Shown: piece by piece, positions 1 to 11,854 of the stretch
How positions within the stretch are numbered: position 1 is the first letter of the stretch
Layout: each line of letters begins with the position of its first letter
From: Diplosphaera chodatii
Lineage: Eukaryota; Chlorophyta; Trebouxiophyceae; Prasiolales; Stichococcaceae
Direction of reading: 5' to 3'
Assembly (NCBI GenBank): GCA_032358165.1
Contig: JAALGY010000004.1
Location: 62,001 to 126,000, forward strand
DNA: 64,000 nucleotides
Position numbers and translations under genes: made by a program
The notes under the pieces: generated by a model
Told to the model about the DNA's origin: nothing
Seen by the model: the letters and a program-made list of their open reading frames with translations, nothing else
The model's database searches: none

Positions 1-168
1 AGGCAGCGGTACATTGTTGTTGTTGCTGCTGACTTACGTCCATGCAAGCCCGCAGCCTTGTAGTAGTGGCCTAAAGAGTATGCATTGCTTGCGGGCGTTC
101 TGACCGGCTAGTAGTGCAGCTGAGGCAGAGGCTGCAGCATCTGTGCTCTGTTCTGTGGTGTCAGATCC

Positions 169-172
169 AAAA
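169..172 (-). terminator. Likely Pol III terminator of tRNA-Thr
   Basis: Four consecutive T residues on the minus strand, ten bases after the tRNA 3' end. This is the minimal RNA polymerase III stop signal. Confidence 0.5.
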
Positions 173-182
173 TGCGACGTTC

Positions 183-254
183 TGCCCGCACTGTGGATCG
201 AACACAGGACCTTTGGTTTACAAGACCAATGCTCTACCACTGAGCCATACGGGC
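183..254 (-). tRNA. trnT-UGU: tRNA-Thr (anticodon UGU)
   Basis: The reverse strand folds into a complete cloverleaf. The 7-bp acceptor stem (GCCCGTA with TGCGGGC) contains one G-U pair. A four-pair D arm (GCTC/GAGC), a five-pair anticodon stem (TTGGT/ACCAA), a TTCGATC T-loop and discriminator base A are all present. The anticodon loop CTTGTAA places UGU at positions 34-36, so it decodes ACA threonine codons. There is no intron and CCA is not encoded, as expected of a nuclear gene. A run of four T on the transcribed strand (169-172) about ten bases downstream suits RNA polymerase III termination. The A and B box promoters lie inside the D and T arms. Confidence 0.95.
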
Positions 255-609
255 GTTGCGTATCACTGTACGGCTACGACTACTCGACTGATGGCGCTGA
301 CGGCGTCCTTTTTAGAGCATTCATTTTCTTCAAGCCATTTTTCAAAATTGCGGCGGTTTCAGGGTTTAATGACGCAATCTGCCGGAAAAGCCAGTAAGCA
401 GAGTTCAACAGAGCTCGGCCCTCGGCCCTGACGTAACGCAACCCTAGGGGCTGCTGTTGCTATCATGCACATGCTCATAACAAGTAGCCAGGAATTTGGA
501 TTTGTTGCATGTATGCACAGGGTGCATGCATGCTTCAACTATAGTCCAGCGTGCCCTTGTCCGCTTCTCACGCCAATCAGAGAGTCTGCGGCTGGAGCTG
601 CACTATACC
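255..609. other. Intergenic, tRNA-Thr to ZNHIT3-like gene
   Basis: Open frames here are short, mutually overlapping and show no family motif. The right part should carry the 3' UTR of the minus-strand gene ending at 610. A single AGGGTTTAA (about 361-369) resembles the telomere-type unit seen elsewhere in the window. Confidence 0.4.
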
Positions 610-1539
610 TCAACTGGACAAAATGGCAGCCAGGCGGTCATCTGCTTCGGCTCCGCCACGGCCAATGGTAGCCAGAACCTGCAGGTCATACCATAACCCT
701 TGTACACACCGGACACTGGCATGCACCAGGAAACATCTCTGGGCGCAGAAGACAGTAATCAAAATGCATCGCCGCACCACCTTCTCAGCAAAACCATTGA
801 AGGCAGGGTTTTGCAGCGCCCGCTCCAGGGCCTGCAAGCAATGTGGCGCCATGAGACGTGAGCCCAGCAGACCCTTTTGCTAAGACTGCTAGCCGCTAGC
901 ACTGGCTCAGGCAGCAGTGACGACCTGCCCACCGCCCCGATCGGTCCATTTAGTGTCCCAGCAAACGAAGTGGTAGACAGGAGCAGGCTCCAGGTGCACC
1001 TGCTCGGGCCGGTCTGCTGAGTCGACTGCAGCCACTGCGGTGCGCAGCTGCTCGCTGCGCAACAGATCCCGCACCTCTGCCGATGATGCTGCAGACATGG
1101 GCACATCACAGCTGGGCACACCCATCAGCAGCATACAGGACTGCACCTGTGCCACATGTAGTGCAATGCTGCAACTCTCCCCATGCAGCGAGCGAAGCAA
1201 AGTGAACATAGCTGCGACTGGATGCAGGCTGATACAACTGCTGCCGCAACACCAAGCGGGATGCTCAATTGGGCGGGCAGTGCATGCGGATGCGCAGCAG
1301 CCGACTCACCGAGCAGCTCGAGGCTGCCGCGGGGCAGCCGAAAATCGTCTGCATCCTGCGCTGCCGTCCCCTCTGCCGGCGAGTTGTGCCACCCTGCACA
1401 GCCACCGCATGCCTCTGTGGACCGCTTTAAAGTTGGTGCGGTGCTGCGGTTGGACTGCTGGGCCGAGTCAAGGGACGGCGTTCAGCTGTCGGCAGGTACG
1501 CCTAGCACCAGCTGAGGACCCACCCTGGAGTGGCGCATG
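610..1539 (-). CDS. ZNHIT3-like protein (C-terminal region)
   Basis: Exons 1310-1454, 1000-1088, 781-831 and 610-678 join in phase and read through ASSAEVRDLLRSEQLRTAVA, then ALERALQNPAFNGFAEKVL, stopping at 610. This order (a helix with paired Leu, an ID/VD-S motif, then ALxxALQNPxFxxFxEKVL) is the C-terminal signature of ZNHIT3, which partners box C/D snoRNP assembly factors. A 15-base first exon (1525-1539, Met-Arg-His-Ser-Arg) fits in phase and would give 122 residues, but that start is a guess. The classic HIT zinc finger with paired CxxC motifs is not visible; only one CxxC (CGGC) occurs in the 1310-1454 exon. Either the finger lies in an exon I missed or it is lost. Confidence 0.6.
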
Positions 1540-2070
1540 CTGCTGTTGTGCTGCTGCCGCTGCTGCGACAACTCGCAGGGTGATGGCGGCAATGCCACCC
1601 TCGCCGCCGGGCGCTTTCCTGCCGATTGCAGCTAAAGCTACGTCGGTATAGTGGCAACACCGGTTATATAAGGAGGCGTCGTGCTGCAGCTGCTTCTACG
1701 TCTAGGACCAGTGTACTGGGGAGCCCCCGGATGACATCAGACTGCCAACGAAGGCACTATGTCACTGGCCAGGCTCGTTGGAAGCACAGAGCGTACAGTT
1801 TGCAGGTGAGGCACTGTGCTCCACATACATGCCGAGCTCTTGCCTGATGGAGCGCACGGTCGACGCGGTGGCGAATTGCACAAGCGGCGGACAGTTGGCA
1901 GCCGCCAAGCTGCCCAGCGGCTCTCCAGCCTGAGTGCTGCAGGCGACGCCGCCATCAGCCGCCGGCTCCAAGCGCACCGAGGCGCCAGCCTTGAGGCCTG
2001 CCGCGGCTGCACAGTGCTCCGCTGCAATCGCAAGCGTCACGTCCGCCTTCTGTGGTGCGGCGGCGGCCAT
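1523..2070 (-). CDS. Unassigned exon pair, hypothetical
   Basis: A minus-strand frame opens with ATG at 2070 and runs 80 codons to a good donor (GTATGTGG) after 1829. A second segment (1618 down to about 1523) joins in phase. The reading is alternating hydrophobic and charged, with a GLKAGASVRLEP stretch and a TVRSIRQELG stretch. It looks like a small beta-rich domain, faintly HIRAN-like, but I do not recognise it. It overlaps the possible first exon of the ZNHIT3-like gene on the same strand and could not be joined to it in phase, so it may be a separate short gene or an alternative 5' end. A TATATAA-like element lies near 1664. Confidence 0.3.
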
Positions 2071-2733
2071 GCCGCCTGGCCGTGTCCCAGACTGGTCTCC
2101 TTAGCAGGCGCCACGCGCTAGCCTTGATTCCCTTTGTGGTCTATGTGTTTTGCGTAGTCCTCTGCGTGACAGAGGGCTCTCCTTGTGCCCGTTGAGGGTT
2201 CAGTGGGCTCACTGCTGCGGTGTTGTTGCATCACTTTAAGACAGCAGGCCAGGTGCAGGTGCAGCCCGTACCTGGGTAGCAAAGGCGATTGACTGCGCTG
2301 AGCTGGGACTCAGCGCCCGTCTGATCAGTGTAACACCTGCGGCACGTTTGCCAAGCCGGCTGCGCTGCCACTGAGCCATGAACTTGGCTGCAACGCGATC
2401 GATGTCCTTGCTGGGACGTACGTTGCACAAGAGTCTCAAGTGCATGAACACGACCGTCTCGCAAGGTAGGGCCAACCAAGTGCGGGCTGCGGTCGGCTGT
2501 TGCAATGATGCATGTCCAGGATCTCCAGGAGCAGAATACAGAGATCCTCCATGTGCAGCACGTCCGTTATGTTCCTTGGTTCAGCGTATCAGTCTGCCAC
2601 ATACGCAGGTTAGATAGTCACGTACCTCGCGTTTTCTGGCCCGATCAGCCTGGTTATTCGAAACCAGCAGGGCGTGGCAGTCAACAGGGCATCTTGCAGG
2701 CACCACCGCAGCGCTGCGAATAGCAGAAGCAGG
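2071..2733. other. Intergenic, unknown gene to F-box gene 1
   Basis: Head-to-head spacer between a minus-strand start at 2070 and the plus-strand start at 2734. A plus-strand stretch 2378-2466 begins ATG and ends at a GTAGGG donor, reading like a basic, Ser/Leu-rich leader. The overlapping minus frame (2505 to 2290) is also open. Neither joins a neighbour in phase, so no gene is called. Confidence 0.35.
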
Positions 2734-5700
2734 ATGCCTCCATTCTCACTCTGGCTGTCGTACGTCCCCGGCGTGAGCATATTCAGGGATACAGATGCAA
2801 AGCGTTCCCGATGTGGCCTGGCAGACATGCCACCCGAGGTGCTCATGGCCATCCTGAGAGCTGCACGCCCAGGCGAGGCTGCAGCTGCGGCAGCACTGGC
2901 AGCAACATGTCACGAGCTGCGGCGTACAGTGCTGTCATGCTGCATTGCGGCAGTCGAGCTGCGGCAGTTTGGGCGCGACCAGCAGATTGCGCCGCTGCTT
3001 GGGCGACTCAAAGGTATTTGAAAACTAGAGTACGCATGTGTCGTTCCCAACTACCGCACGTCCACACGTCACTGGAGCGGTAATAACGGCATGCAGGCGT
3101 GCGACAGATACTGCTGGGGGGCTGTGGCTGGGGCGCCATCCCGTGGTTGGAGCTCAAGCAGCTGCAGCACCTGCGGCAGCTCACACTGCCGTGAGTATGT
3201 TTCAACTGAGCTGATGTGCCATCTTACATGTAGAAACCTTCCGTGACAGGCTGTGCCAGAGCTCCACGCTCTCGCTGTCGCAGGCACGCACCAACGGCCG
3301 AAACGATGCAACCGCTGACTGCACTACAGCAGTTGGTCACGCTCAGGTTCACCCCATGTCAGCACGGCACCGCGGCAGAGCTGCCAGCCGCGTCAGCTGC
3401 AGCTCTCAGGTCCTTGGAGGTGTTGGATGCCTCAGGCTGCGCTCCATTCAGTGCCAAAGGTGCCCTTTGATGAAGCTTGGGAGAGCACATTCCGCATGCT
3501 GTCAATGCCAGCGTACCCTTCGGCTGACGAACTGGCCAGCTGCCAGATGGCGAGACTGCAACTGCCGCTTCGCGCAGGGCTGCAAGCCTTGTCGACCCTA
3601 CAGCACTTGGAGGTGCTGCATGTGCCATGCGACGACCCGCACGCGATCATACGCCTGGCGGTGCAGCTGCCCCGCCTGCGCAGCCTGGACCTGCGCACCA
3701 GCTCATCACTGGGGCTGCAGCAGGACGGGCGGCAGCTGGATGTGGCTGCCGCAGCAATGCTGACAGAGCTGCGGCTGCGAGTCAGCACAAAGGACGCCGA
3801 CCTCTTGCAGCGCATGCAGATCCCGCCTCGACTGCAGGTGCTGCGATCTTCCTGCTGACCATGCCTTTCTCCGCTGCTGTATACAGCGCTTGCACCGTCC
3901 AACGTGTTTTCAGCTGGTCATACAACCCTACTTGATGCCCTTGACAGAAACTTCCTCTCGGATGAAGGTGCTGGACCTGAGCATAGTGGTGTATGACGAG
4001 GACCGCCCAGACGCTATCATATCTACCATCAATGCGCTGCCGCTGCAGGTTGGCCTGGCTGCGGCCTGTCAGCGTCACGCATCGCAGCGCACAGTGCGCA
4101 CAAGTCAAGCTCATTGTGCGTTGCCGACAGGGATTGCGCGCACATCACGGTCCGTTGCCCTCGTGTTCCGCAGCACCTGGCGTCGCTGTCGCTGCTGCAC
4201 CCGCGGGAAAATGACCCGCTGCTGTGGGTGGTGCACACCGCGGTCCAGCTGCCGCAGGCGCTGCCGCGGCTGCGGCGGCTGCGCTTTGAGCAGTTCCGCG
4301 AGTGGGACGGCGTGCACCGGGCGCTGTGGCCCCTGGCGGTGCTGACGGCGCAGGGCGCCTCGGACCGTGCTGCTGCCTGCGGCGCCCCCGCTGCTTCGGC
4401 TGACTTTTCACCGCCGCAGCCAGTATGCAGCGCCTCAGGTGCGCAGCATCACATTGTGGCCCCTGTAGTGATCAAGCACGCCCTGACCAGGCATGATCAG
4501 CGCCCAAGCACGGGAACATCTGTAGCTGGCAGAAGCTATGGGCAGTCTGTTGCGATGAGATAGGCAGACTTTGCAGAGTGCTTGGTCTATCTGAGGGTAC
4601 CTGTGTCATGCAGGTGATGAGTGGCGGTTGCAGATCATGGTGCGTAGTTTGGGGTATGAGCTGTCAGCCTCGGACATCCTGCAGCGCTGCGGGGTGGACG
4701 GCAGCAACATCATACATGGCGCCATGCGCGGCCGTCTGCAACGTGCTCACTGGTCCCCTCATGGTTCCGGCCTCAGAACGGTGAGGCATAGGCTACACGT
4801 CCCATCTGGCTGTTTTAGCCTCGTGCTGCATGTGGCGGGATACGGCGTTGCTCTGATGAAGTGCGCCTTGCACAGTGTGGGTATGAAGCGTGACTCATCC
4901 TGTGTCCCCAGCGTCAAGTGTGCTGACATTTGCGCTGCATGCTGATGCAGCTGGACTGCATCGAAGGTGTATCCGCAGCAGTGGATGGCATGCTAACACA
5001 CGAGACGCAGCTGACGCGCCTGACACTACACCCGGCAGCCACGGGCGTGGCCTATCGCCGCACATCTCCCGCGGCCGCTCACACGATGCGATCGTTTGCC
5101 AGCCTTCCAGCTCTGCGCGAATTGCGCGCGCCGTGCATGCCGCGACTCGCACCTGGCGACTGCCATGCCGTCGCGCAGCTGCGGCACCTGACAACGCTGG
5201 AGTTTCCGGACAGGCTTGGGGAGGTGCGCTGCTGCTGATGACACTGGTTTCACGCTGTGAATACCACAGCATGCTCAGCCAACATGAGTGTGCCAGCACA
5301 TACTTGCAAAACTGCCTTGGCATTCTTCAAGGTATGACAGCGACAACAGGCTGTCGCGAGGCTGCCAAGCTCACCAGTGTGCTCAAGCGATGTGTGTCTT
5401 GCACCAAACCATGGGCAGCCGACTGCGCAGGCCACGCAGGCAAATATGTGCGCCTGCCTGCGCCATCTGACGAGCCTCCGGCAGCTGATGGGGCCGCTTG
5501 AGCTGTCTCCCGACACCTTGGCGGCGCTGGGACCGCTGACTGCGCTCACGCAACTTTGCCTCATGGGACCAACTGATATAGTGGTCAGTGCCTCGGCGGC
5601 TTCTGCGTTGCAGCCATGCCAACTTTGGCGGCCTGTTCAGGAGACGCTTTACTATATGTATTTGCGTGACACCATCAGGCTTGCCGCCTGTTTTGTGGAT

Positions 5701-7444
5701 GAACCATGTTTAAGTACGATCTGATGGTGCACAGGGAATGAGTATTTGGGAACAGGCGGTCCACAGCAAGGCACAGCGGCGCTTAAGCCACGAGTGGCTG
5801 AAGCTTCGAAACATGCAACTGCCGCTCAGGTGCTCCCGGATTAGTACAATGCTCAAAAGGCTCCTTGAGGCATAACATCTGTCCAGTTCCATGACTTGCC
5901 TCAAAATTCACATGTAGCTGTGCAGCTATGCATATGCTGCTTGTGAAGAGCTCCTACTGCGTGCTGGTTGTGCAGGCAGCTACACCTCCGGCGTAGTAAC
6001 ACTCTTGATGTGACGCTCGTGGCTGCTCTCAAGCACATGCCGAGCCTGCGGGTACATCCGCATGTCCGTTGCACGCGCTTTGTTCTGTTGCTCCACGCAA
6101 TAGAAGCATTCGGCACTTTTACTCGCATGCAGGCATCGCCATACCCGTTCGACTCATATGCCTGGTGTGTCTGCTGTGCTACAGGAGCTCAACGTCTCTC
6201 AGAACTCAGTACTGACTGGACACGGCCTCAAGGTGCTGCCGGGCAGCTGTCCCCTTCTCAGAGTCTTGCACCTGCAGCAGCTGCCGCAGCTGACCGGCTG
6301 CTTCTTCCCAACGCTGCAGCAGCTCGCGGTGTGCTGCACGCAGCGGCATTGGTTGCAGGCGACGCTGCATGCTGAGATCAGTACATGTGGGCCATGGTTG
6401 CAGCCATCATTGTGCACCACCTGCATTGTTATGGTGACCGATTGCCCATGTCCTGTCCGCAGTCTTTGGACACACTTGAGGTCACGGAGTGCGATTTGGC
6501 AAGTGAGGTGCCGCGGGCAGCGGCAACACACATGCCGCGCAATTTGCAGACGTTGGCACTACGTCGACCTGTAGACACTCTCGAGGTGCGCCACAGCACA
6601 TGGCTCTCAGCTGAGCTGCATGCAGGCCTGCCGGCTGTGCAACATGCTGAAGTGCTCGCTCAATCCCACTTGACAGCAAGGCATCGTGAGCAGCAGAGCC
6701 ATGAGTTGCAGGGTTGCTCATAGTGCACATGTGCATGCAATCAGCAGGGGCCTGTGGGATGGGAGACAGGCTTTGGCATGTGTGTGACCGGGTTTCTGGG
6801 GAGCCTGCCGCTGTTGCAGGCGCCGATTCGATGGCTCAGCCTACAGCGTGGGGGTGCCACCCCAATCACAGGTGTTTTGCTAGCATGCTATGATGCCCCA
6901 GCTCTGCATGCTCTGCAAGTGCCCAAGAGTCCATCACTTATGCAAGCTGCATGCGCAGCTGTCCTGCGTCATGCAGTAGCTGTGAATGCACAGGCTCAAG
7001 TCGTTGGCGGTGTATGAAGGCATCTTGCCAGTCTGCGCAGATGAAGACCTCGCCAGCTTGGCAGCAGCAGCACCGCAGCTGTCACACCTGGAGCGCCTGG
7101 ATTTGCACTGTGTGCAGGTATGCGCATGGGTGCAGTATGCGTTGGTGGCAGGGGGCCTGCCTGTGCACTTTGCAGAGCCCTTGTGCAGCAAAGGAGGCGC
7201 CCAATGCAGCATGCGCCCTGCCGTGTGCATGCAGGTGAGCAGGGAGGGTCTGCAGGCGCTGGTGGCGCTGTCAGCCCTGGCGGAAGTCAATGCTTGGGTC
7301 GCTGACACACACGTATTTGGAGTGCACAGTCAGCAGGATCGGGAAAATCAAGCGCTAAAGGCAGGACTCGACGACCTCAAGGCTTCTTTCTTGTCGCTGG
7401 GCCGTCATCTCGTCACTGACTGGCAGAAGGAAAGGATTGCATGA
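2734..7444 (+). CDS. F-box/leucine-rich-repeat protein 1
   Basis: The first exon (2734-3013) carries an F-box-like segment around residues 32-75, LADMPPEVLMAILRAARPG followed by a TCHELRRTV helix, expected to bind SKP1 in an SCF ubiquitin ligase. The second exon (3096-3190) continues in phase into the first repeat, LELKQLQHLRQLTL. Further leucine-rich exons lie near 3284-3459, 3512-3835, 3965-4048, 4150-4350, 4940-5224, 5445-5640, 6180-6340, 6465-6590, 6800-6960, 6986-7117 and 7233-7444; typical repeat text is LEVLHVP, LPRLRSLDLRT, LRHLTSLRQL and LQELNVSQN. The last exon ends LGRHLVTDWQKERIA before TGA at 7444. The substrate is unknown. Internal exon borders are approximate, so the total length is uncertain. 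The family and strand are clear. Confidence 0.75.
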
Positions 7445-7809
7445 AGTGCTACTGTATGATTTAGGGTGTGGGTTGAGATGGTTTTGCGGTGCAGTGTATG
7501 GGGCAAGGGGCTGGGAACCTCGGATGACAGATTTCGAGACAACTGCAGTTGTCCGCCATGTGTAGCTGGTCATCATGGTCTCATCTGCATTCTGCTTCTT
7601 TTCGTCTGGCACTGTCAGCATGATGTGTGGCGTCAATAATCGACATGAACAACATCTAAATGTGCCACAGCCAGCTGCACGCCAGAGCTAGCACCACGAC
7701 TTCTGACGAGCAGCAGCACCGCAGCGCAGCGGTCTGCCAAGGGTGTCTGCCAGAAGGTGTCACTCGGCAACCTTGCGCAAGATGCTGGCCACTGCCCCGC
7801 AGCCTCTGA
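7445..7809. other. Convergent 3' spacer
   Basis: Holds the 3' UTRs of F-box gene 1 (+) and the RlmN-type gene (-). No open frame with family features was seen. Confidence 0.5.
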
Positions 7810-10800
7810 TCAGGCTGGCACAGCAAACTCGCTGAGCGGCTGCTTCTGGTGGTCATTGCGCAGCTGCCCACAGGCAGCAGCTGCCTCCAGCCCTGCGCAC
7901 GGAAGCAGAAGAGTGTCACGCTCTGGCACACGTGGACCCGCGTATGTGGCACCCAAGCAGGACGGCATGCTCGTGACCTCGCCACAGTGAAGGAATCTGC
8001 TGCAGTTGCGCTGCAGTCACTGAACAGCATCAACAGTTCAGGCAAGGTAGGGCGGCACGAGCAGTGTGGCCCGCGGCCCGTGGCGGGCTGAGCTGCATCA
8101 CATTCGAGAGTCTGAGATGCATCGAGAGTTAGGGCACCGCAGCCAGGGCCGCACCCCGGGTGATGCGGGTGGATGCGGGGATGCCGGCGGCCTGCAGCAC
8201 GTCCAGGAACCGGTGCACCGCATTGTTGCTGGGCCGCTCGAAGGTGGAGTCGGCCACCGGGTTCCACTGCAGCCGGTGGGGGCCAGGGTTTGACACGCGC
8301 GCATGCAGCACTCATCAGGCCCTTATCAGAGCAGCTTGCAGCGGCAACGCAGCAGTGGCTTCAGCACACAGCAATGATGCTCAGCCTTACCGGAATGACG
8401 TTGACATGGGACCGCAGGTCGAATCGCCGCAGCAGTGCCGCCAGCTGCTCAGCCTGGTGAAATTAACAGCACACAGAGATAAACAGTAAACGGAGATGGT
8501 TGTGCGACACCTCAGCCCAGGCTGCAAGGGCTGCGGGCAAGCACAAGTGCAGGGTACAGATGTGGGATGGTGTGAAACGAACACGAACACATGGTGCATG
8601 CAGTGAGGACACCAGTGACATTATGCATAGGCCAAACAGAGGTGATGTGAATGGCGACGGGGCCTGCGCACGTCCTGCGGCGACGCGTTGACGCCCGCCA
8701 TGAGCGTGTACTCGAAGGTCACGCGCCGCCCGGTGGCCGCAAAGTACTGGCGGCAGTCGTGCATCAGCGCCTCCAGCGGGTACGCCCGCGCGCTGCACAG
8801 TCAGAATCCCCATGATGAGGAGTCGCATGGCTTGATGAGGCCTGGCGCCAGTCATGCGCAGACTGACGAACCCCTGACAGGATGGGTGACGTGAAGAGCT
8901 GCCGAGCGCAATGTTGCTATTGCAGCTTGTCTGATGGTGTGAACTGTATGGCTGTTTGTGCCTCCAAGCACCTGGGAATGAGCCGCTCCCGCAGCGCCTG
9001 CGTGCCGGCATGGATACTGACGGCGAGCGTGCACTGCAGGTCGGCCTCCGCCAGCCTGGCTGCGGGAGGCGGCAGCAGGAAATAGCTCAGGCCGCCGCTC
9101 ACATGGTGGCAGCAAGCGGAGCAGCACACTCCACAGCTGCAGGCGCCCAGCAGGCGCCCAACATCTGTGTCTCAGCAGTCTTGACCAGACAGCGGCGCGG
9201 CAGACGCTCGTCGCTATAGCACAAGGGCTCGACGCGAGTGCTGTCACCGAATGACGACGCGCACCCCGGTCGGCGACAGGCGTGAGCAGCAGCTGGGTTC
9301 GGCGGCGCACCTATCGCGTTGGGGACGCCCACGGTGGACACGGTGATGTGGCGGGCGCCGATGCCCATGGCCGTGTTGAGGTGCCGGATCGCCGGCAGCA
9401 CGCCTGCCAGGTTCAGCAGCGGCTCCCCCATGCCCATGAACACTGCACGATACAGCAGCCGCGCCTCAGCCGCAGGTGGGCTTCCCAGAACACATGCAAT
9501 CCTGGAAAACAACCACCACGAGGCCTGGGGCAGGCGTGGCTCGGCAGGCGCTCCGGTATTCCAAGGCTTTAGAGAAGCATGCAGGCGCCCCTCCAGCGAC
9601 AAGTCCTGCATCTGCTGTAGGGGCTCACCGACGTTGCTGACGCGGCGGCCAAACTGTTCCTGCACCGTCAGCGCCTGGTCCGCGATCTCGTGCGGCGCCA
9701 GGTTGCGCGCGAAGCCGCCCTTGCCCGTCGCGCAGAAGGAGCAGCGCATGGGGCACCCCACCTGCGCCAAAGGGGCAGGGCCGGCCTGGGACGGGAGCGC
9801 TGGACCCCGTGTTCACGCCAACGAGGGGATCGCTTGGTGCAGTCGACAGCTGTGGCACCCGCTGCAGGGGGGCAGCTGCAGCATGTTGACACCCCACTGT
9901 CTGAGACACGTCCGACGCAAGACAGTCAATCGGAGGCGCGCCAACCGTCCTGGCAAGCTGTGCTGCAGGTGGGTATGCACCTGGGAGGAGACGCAGGCGG
10001 TGAGGCGGGTGCTGGTCCGAGAGGGGATGCCCACCGCCTCCACCAGCCGGCCGTCGTACAGCTGCACACAAAACTCACGACTGACGCCAGTGCCCTGTGT
10101 TGCTGTGTGAGACACCGTTTGCTGTGCTTGAGGATGCATGTGTGCCAAGCTCCTGTTTTACTTGGTGAGGTGAGCTGAACACAGCTGAGCACGGCGCCAC
10201 GACTTGGAGGACCTGGCATCGCCATGCCAGGTGGGGGGGAGGGGAAAACGAGGCCTCAGCAGCACAACCTGCTCGGCCGCTGAAGCATGCGGCTCGACCA
10301 AGGGGCCGCACCTGCAGCAGGAGCTTGCGGGTGCCGTCCGCCGCCTCCACCTCGTGGTGCAGCAGCGAGCGCCCGGTGCGCACCCCCCGCCCTGCCAGCT
10401 GCTCCCGCCACGCCGCCGGCACCTGCGTGAATCAAAAGCCAACCCATATCAACCAGCATGCGGGGTGGCCTGTAGGCCTGCGTGAGTCCAGATACGCGGC
10501 ATCCCCATCCGTGCCCAGTCTGCATCAACAAGCGCTGCCTACGCCGCCGGACCCAGAGGCAGCTCCGAGTGGGCTACAGACATCATATCTGTGATGCACA
10601 CTGCAAAGGTTTCTCAGTTTGGACGCGTACCTGCGCGATGTCTGCAACCGAGCGCGCGCCGTTGCGCACGCCGTCCGCCAGCTGCTTTCCGCGGTACGCC
10701 GGCTGCCCGTCGGCGGCCGCCAACGCGGCCAGCTCCTCGGGAGTTGCCCCCAGCAGCACCGTACCTGCCCACGTCAACATCCGCGGGTCAGCTCAGCGCA

Positions 10801-11351
10801 TCGTGCCTCTCAGGGTCATCACACAGCCTCAAGCATAGGCACCCGTTGTCAGGTGAAGAGCATGACGGCAGCGCCATGCACACGCAGGGTGAGCAGGTGC
10901 AGGCGCCGGTTTCGAGCAGCCCGCCCGCACCGTGCTCAGCGAAGCGGGGCTTGCGGCCCCCCTGCAGCGGCGCGTTGGCCGTGGCGGAGGCGACCAGCCG
11001 CTCGTCCAGCGGGCTCCACAGGCCGTCCTGCACGCCTTCGTTGCGTGGCACCGCCTGCGCACATGTCATGACCGTGTCTGCCTGCACGCTGAGGTGACCA
11101 GACTCCACAAACCTCATGCGCATTGGACGGTCTGCCCCAAAGCATGCACAACAGTGCCGGTGCAGCACCTGAGAGCGTGCAAAGGATGCTAGTCGGTATT
11201 GTGTGAAGTGTGCTTGCGGGCACTCACGGTATCAAGCTGCGCTCCGTTCTCAGCCAAGGGGCTGCGCAGCGCTGCGGCGTCCGCGGCAGAGGGCGGCGAA
11301 ACGGGGCGAAGCGCGCTGCCGTCCCGCCTTGCACCCTGCGTCACTTGCTGC

Positions 11352-11384
<33 letters not shown>

Positions 11385-11854
11385 GCTTTCTGCGACGGCG
11401 CTTGGCTCTGATACGGTCGCTTTCCCCGCGAACTGCCAGGGGGCCCCTGAGGGCGGCCGCGCTGTGCTGACTGTGCACCGCGATGGTCGCTGCCGCCCCA
11501 AGAGTTGCCTGCAGCGCCCGAGCGGTCGCCTTGGTAGCGGCTGCCTGTGCTGCGCCGAATTGTGTTCGCCTCGTGCACGCCCTTGACGCGTTGCTGACGG
11601 ACTGAGCTGGCGTCGTCTGAACTGGCGCCGTGGTCGCGGCGCGGCGGTGCATACGCGCTGCCGGGCTGCCGGCCAGCCGCTGCTACGGTTGTCTGGCATC
11701 TGCCGGAAGGCGACGCAGCAGGAGCAGCAGTTGTGGCATGTTTGCCCAGGCCTGGCGCCATCTGCCGCTGCGAAAACCGCAACAGAGCTGCAAGGCGGCG
11801 GCATGCCATGCTGTTGTGGTGATGGGCCAGCCCGGCGCCCTGCGCATGCATCAT
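7810..11854 (-). CDS. rlmN: RlmN-type radical-SAM rRNA (A2503-C2) methyltransferase, organellar
   Basis: Twelve exons join in phase: 11854-11228, 11054-10931, 10764-10631, 10422-10312, 10061-9981, 9761-9629, 9442-9308, 9059-8972, 8792-8672, 8453-8391, 8266-8155, 7892-7810, giving 603 residues. The enzyme puts a methyl group on C2 of A2503 in 23S-type rRNA using a 4Fe-4S cluster and two SAM. Diagnostic features are the cluster motif CPMRCSFC (CxxxCxxC), [10 protein letters not shown], the substrate motif [13 protein letters not shown] (here [10 protein letters not shown]), SHVNVIPWNP and the C-terminal catalytic ACGQL. The first ~210 residues have no bacterial counterpart; they start with an Arg/Ala/Ser-rich leader and contain a polyglutamine tract. 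This suggests import into plastid or mitochondrion. A second ATG at 11809 opens directly on an [12 protein letters not shown] leader and may be the true start. Confidence 0.9.
11353..11384 (-). repeat. CAG/CTG microsatellite coding polyglutamine (RlmN N-terminus)
   Basis: About ten perfect CTG units on the plus strand are read as CAG on the coding strand. They give an unbroken Gln run in exon 1, between an [12 protein letters not shown] basic stretch and an ARRDGSA segment. The tract is outside the conserved enzyme domain. Confidence 0.85.

Noticed and set aside
2378..2466. Possible first exon with a leader-like reading (+)
   Set aside because: It has an ATG and a GTAGGG donor, but no downstream acceptor joins it in phase to the F-box exon.
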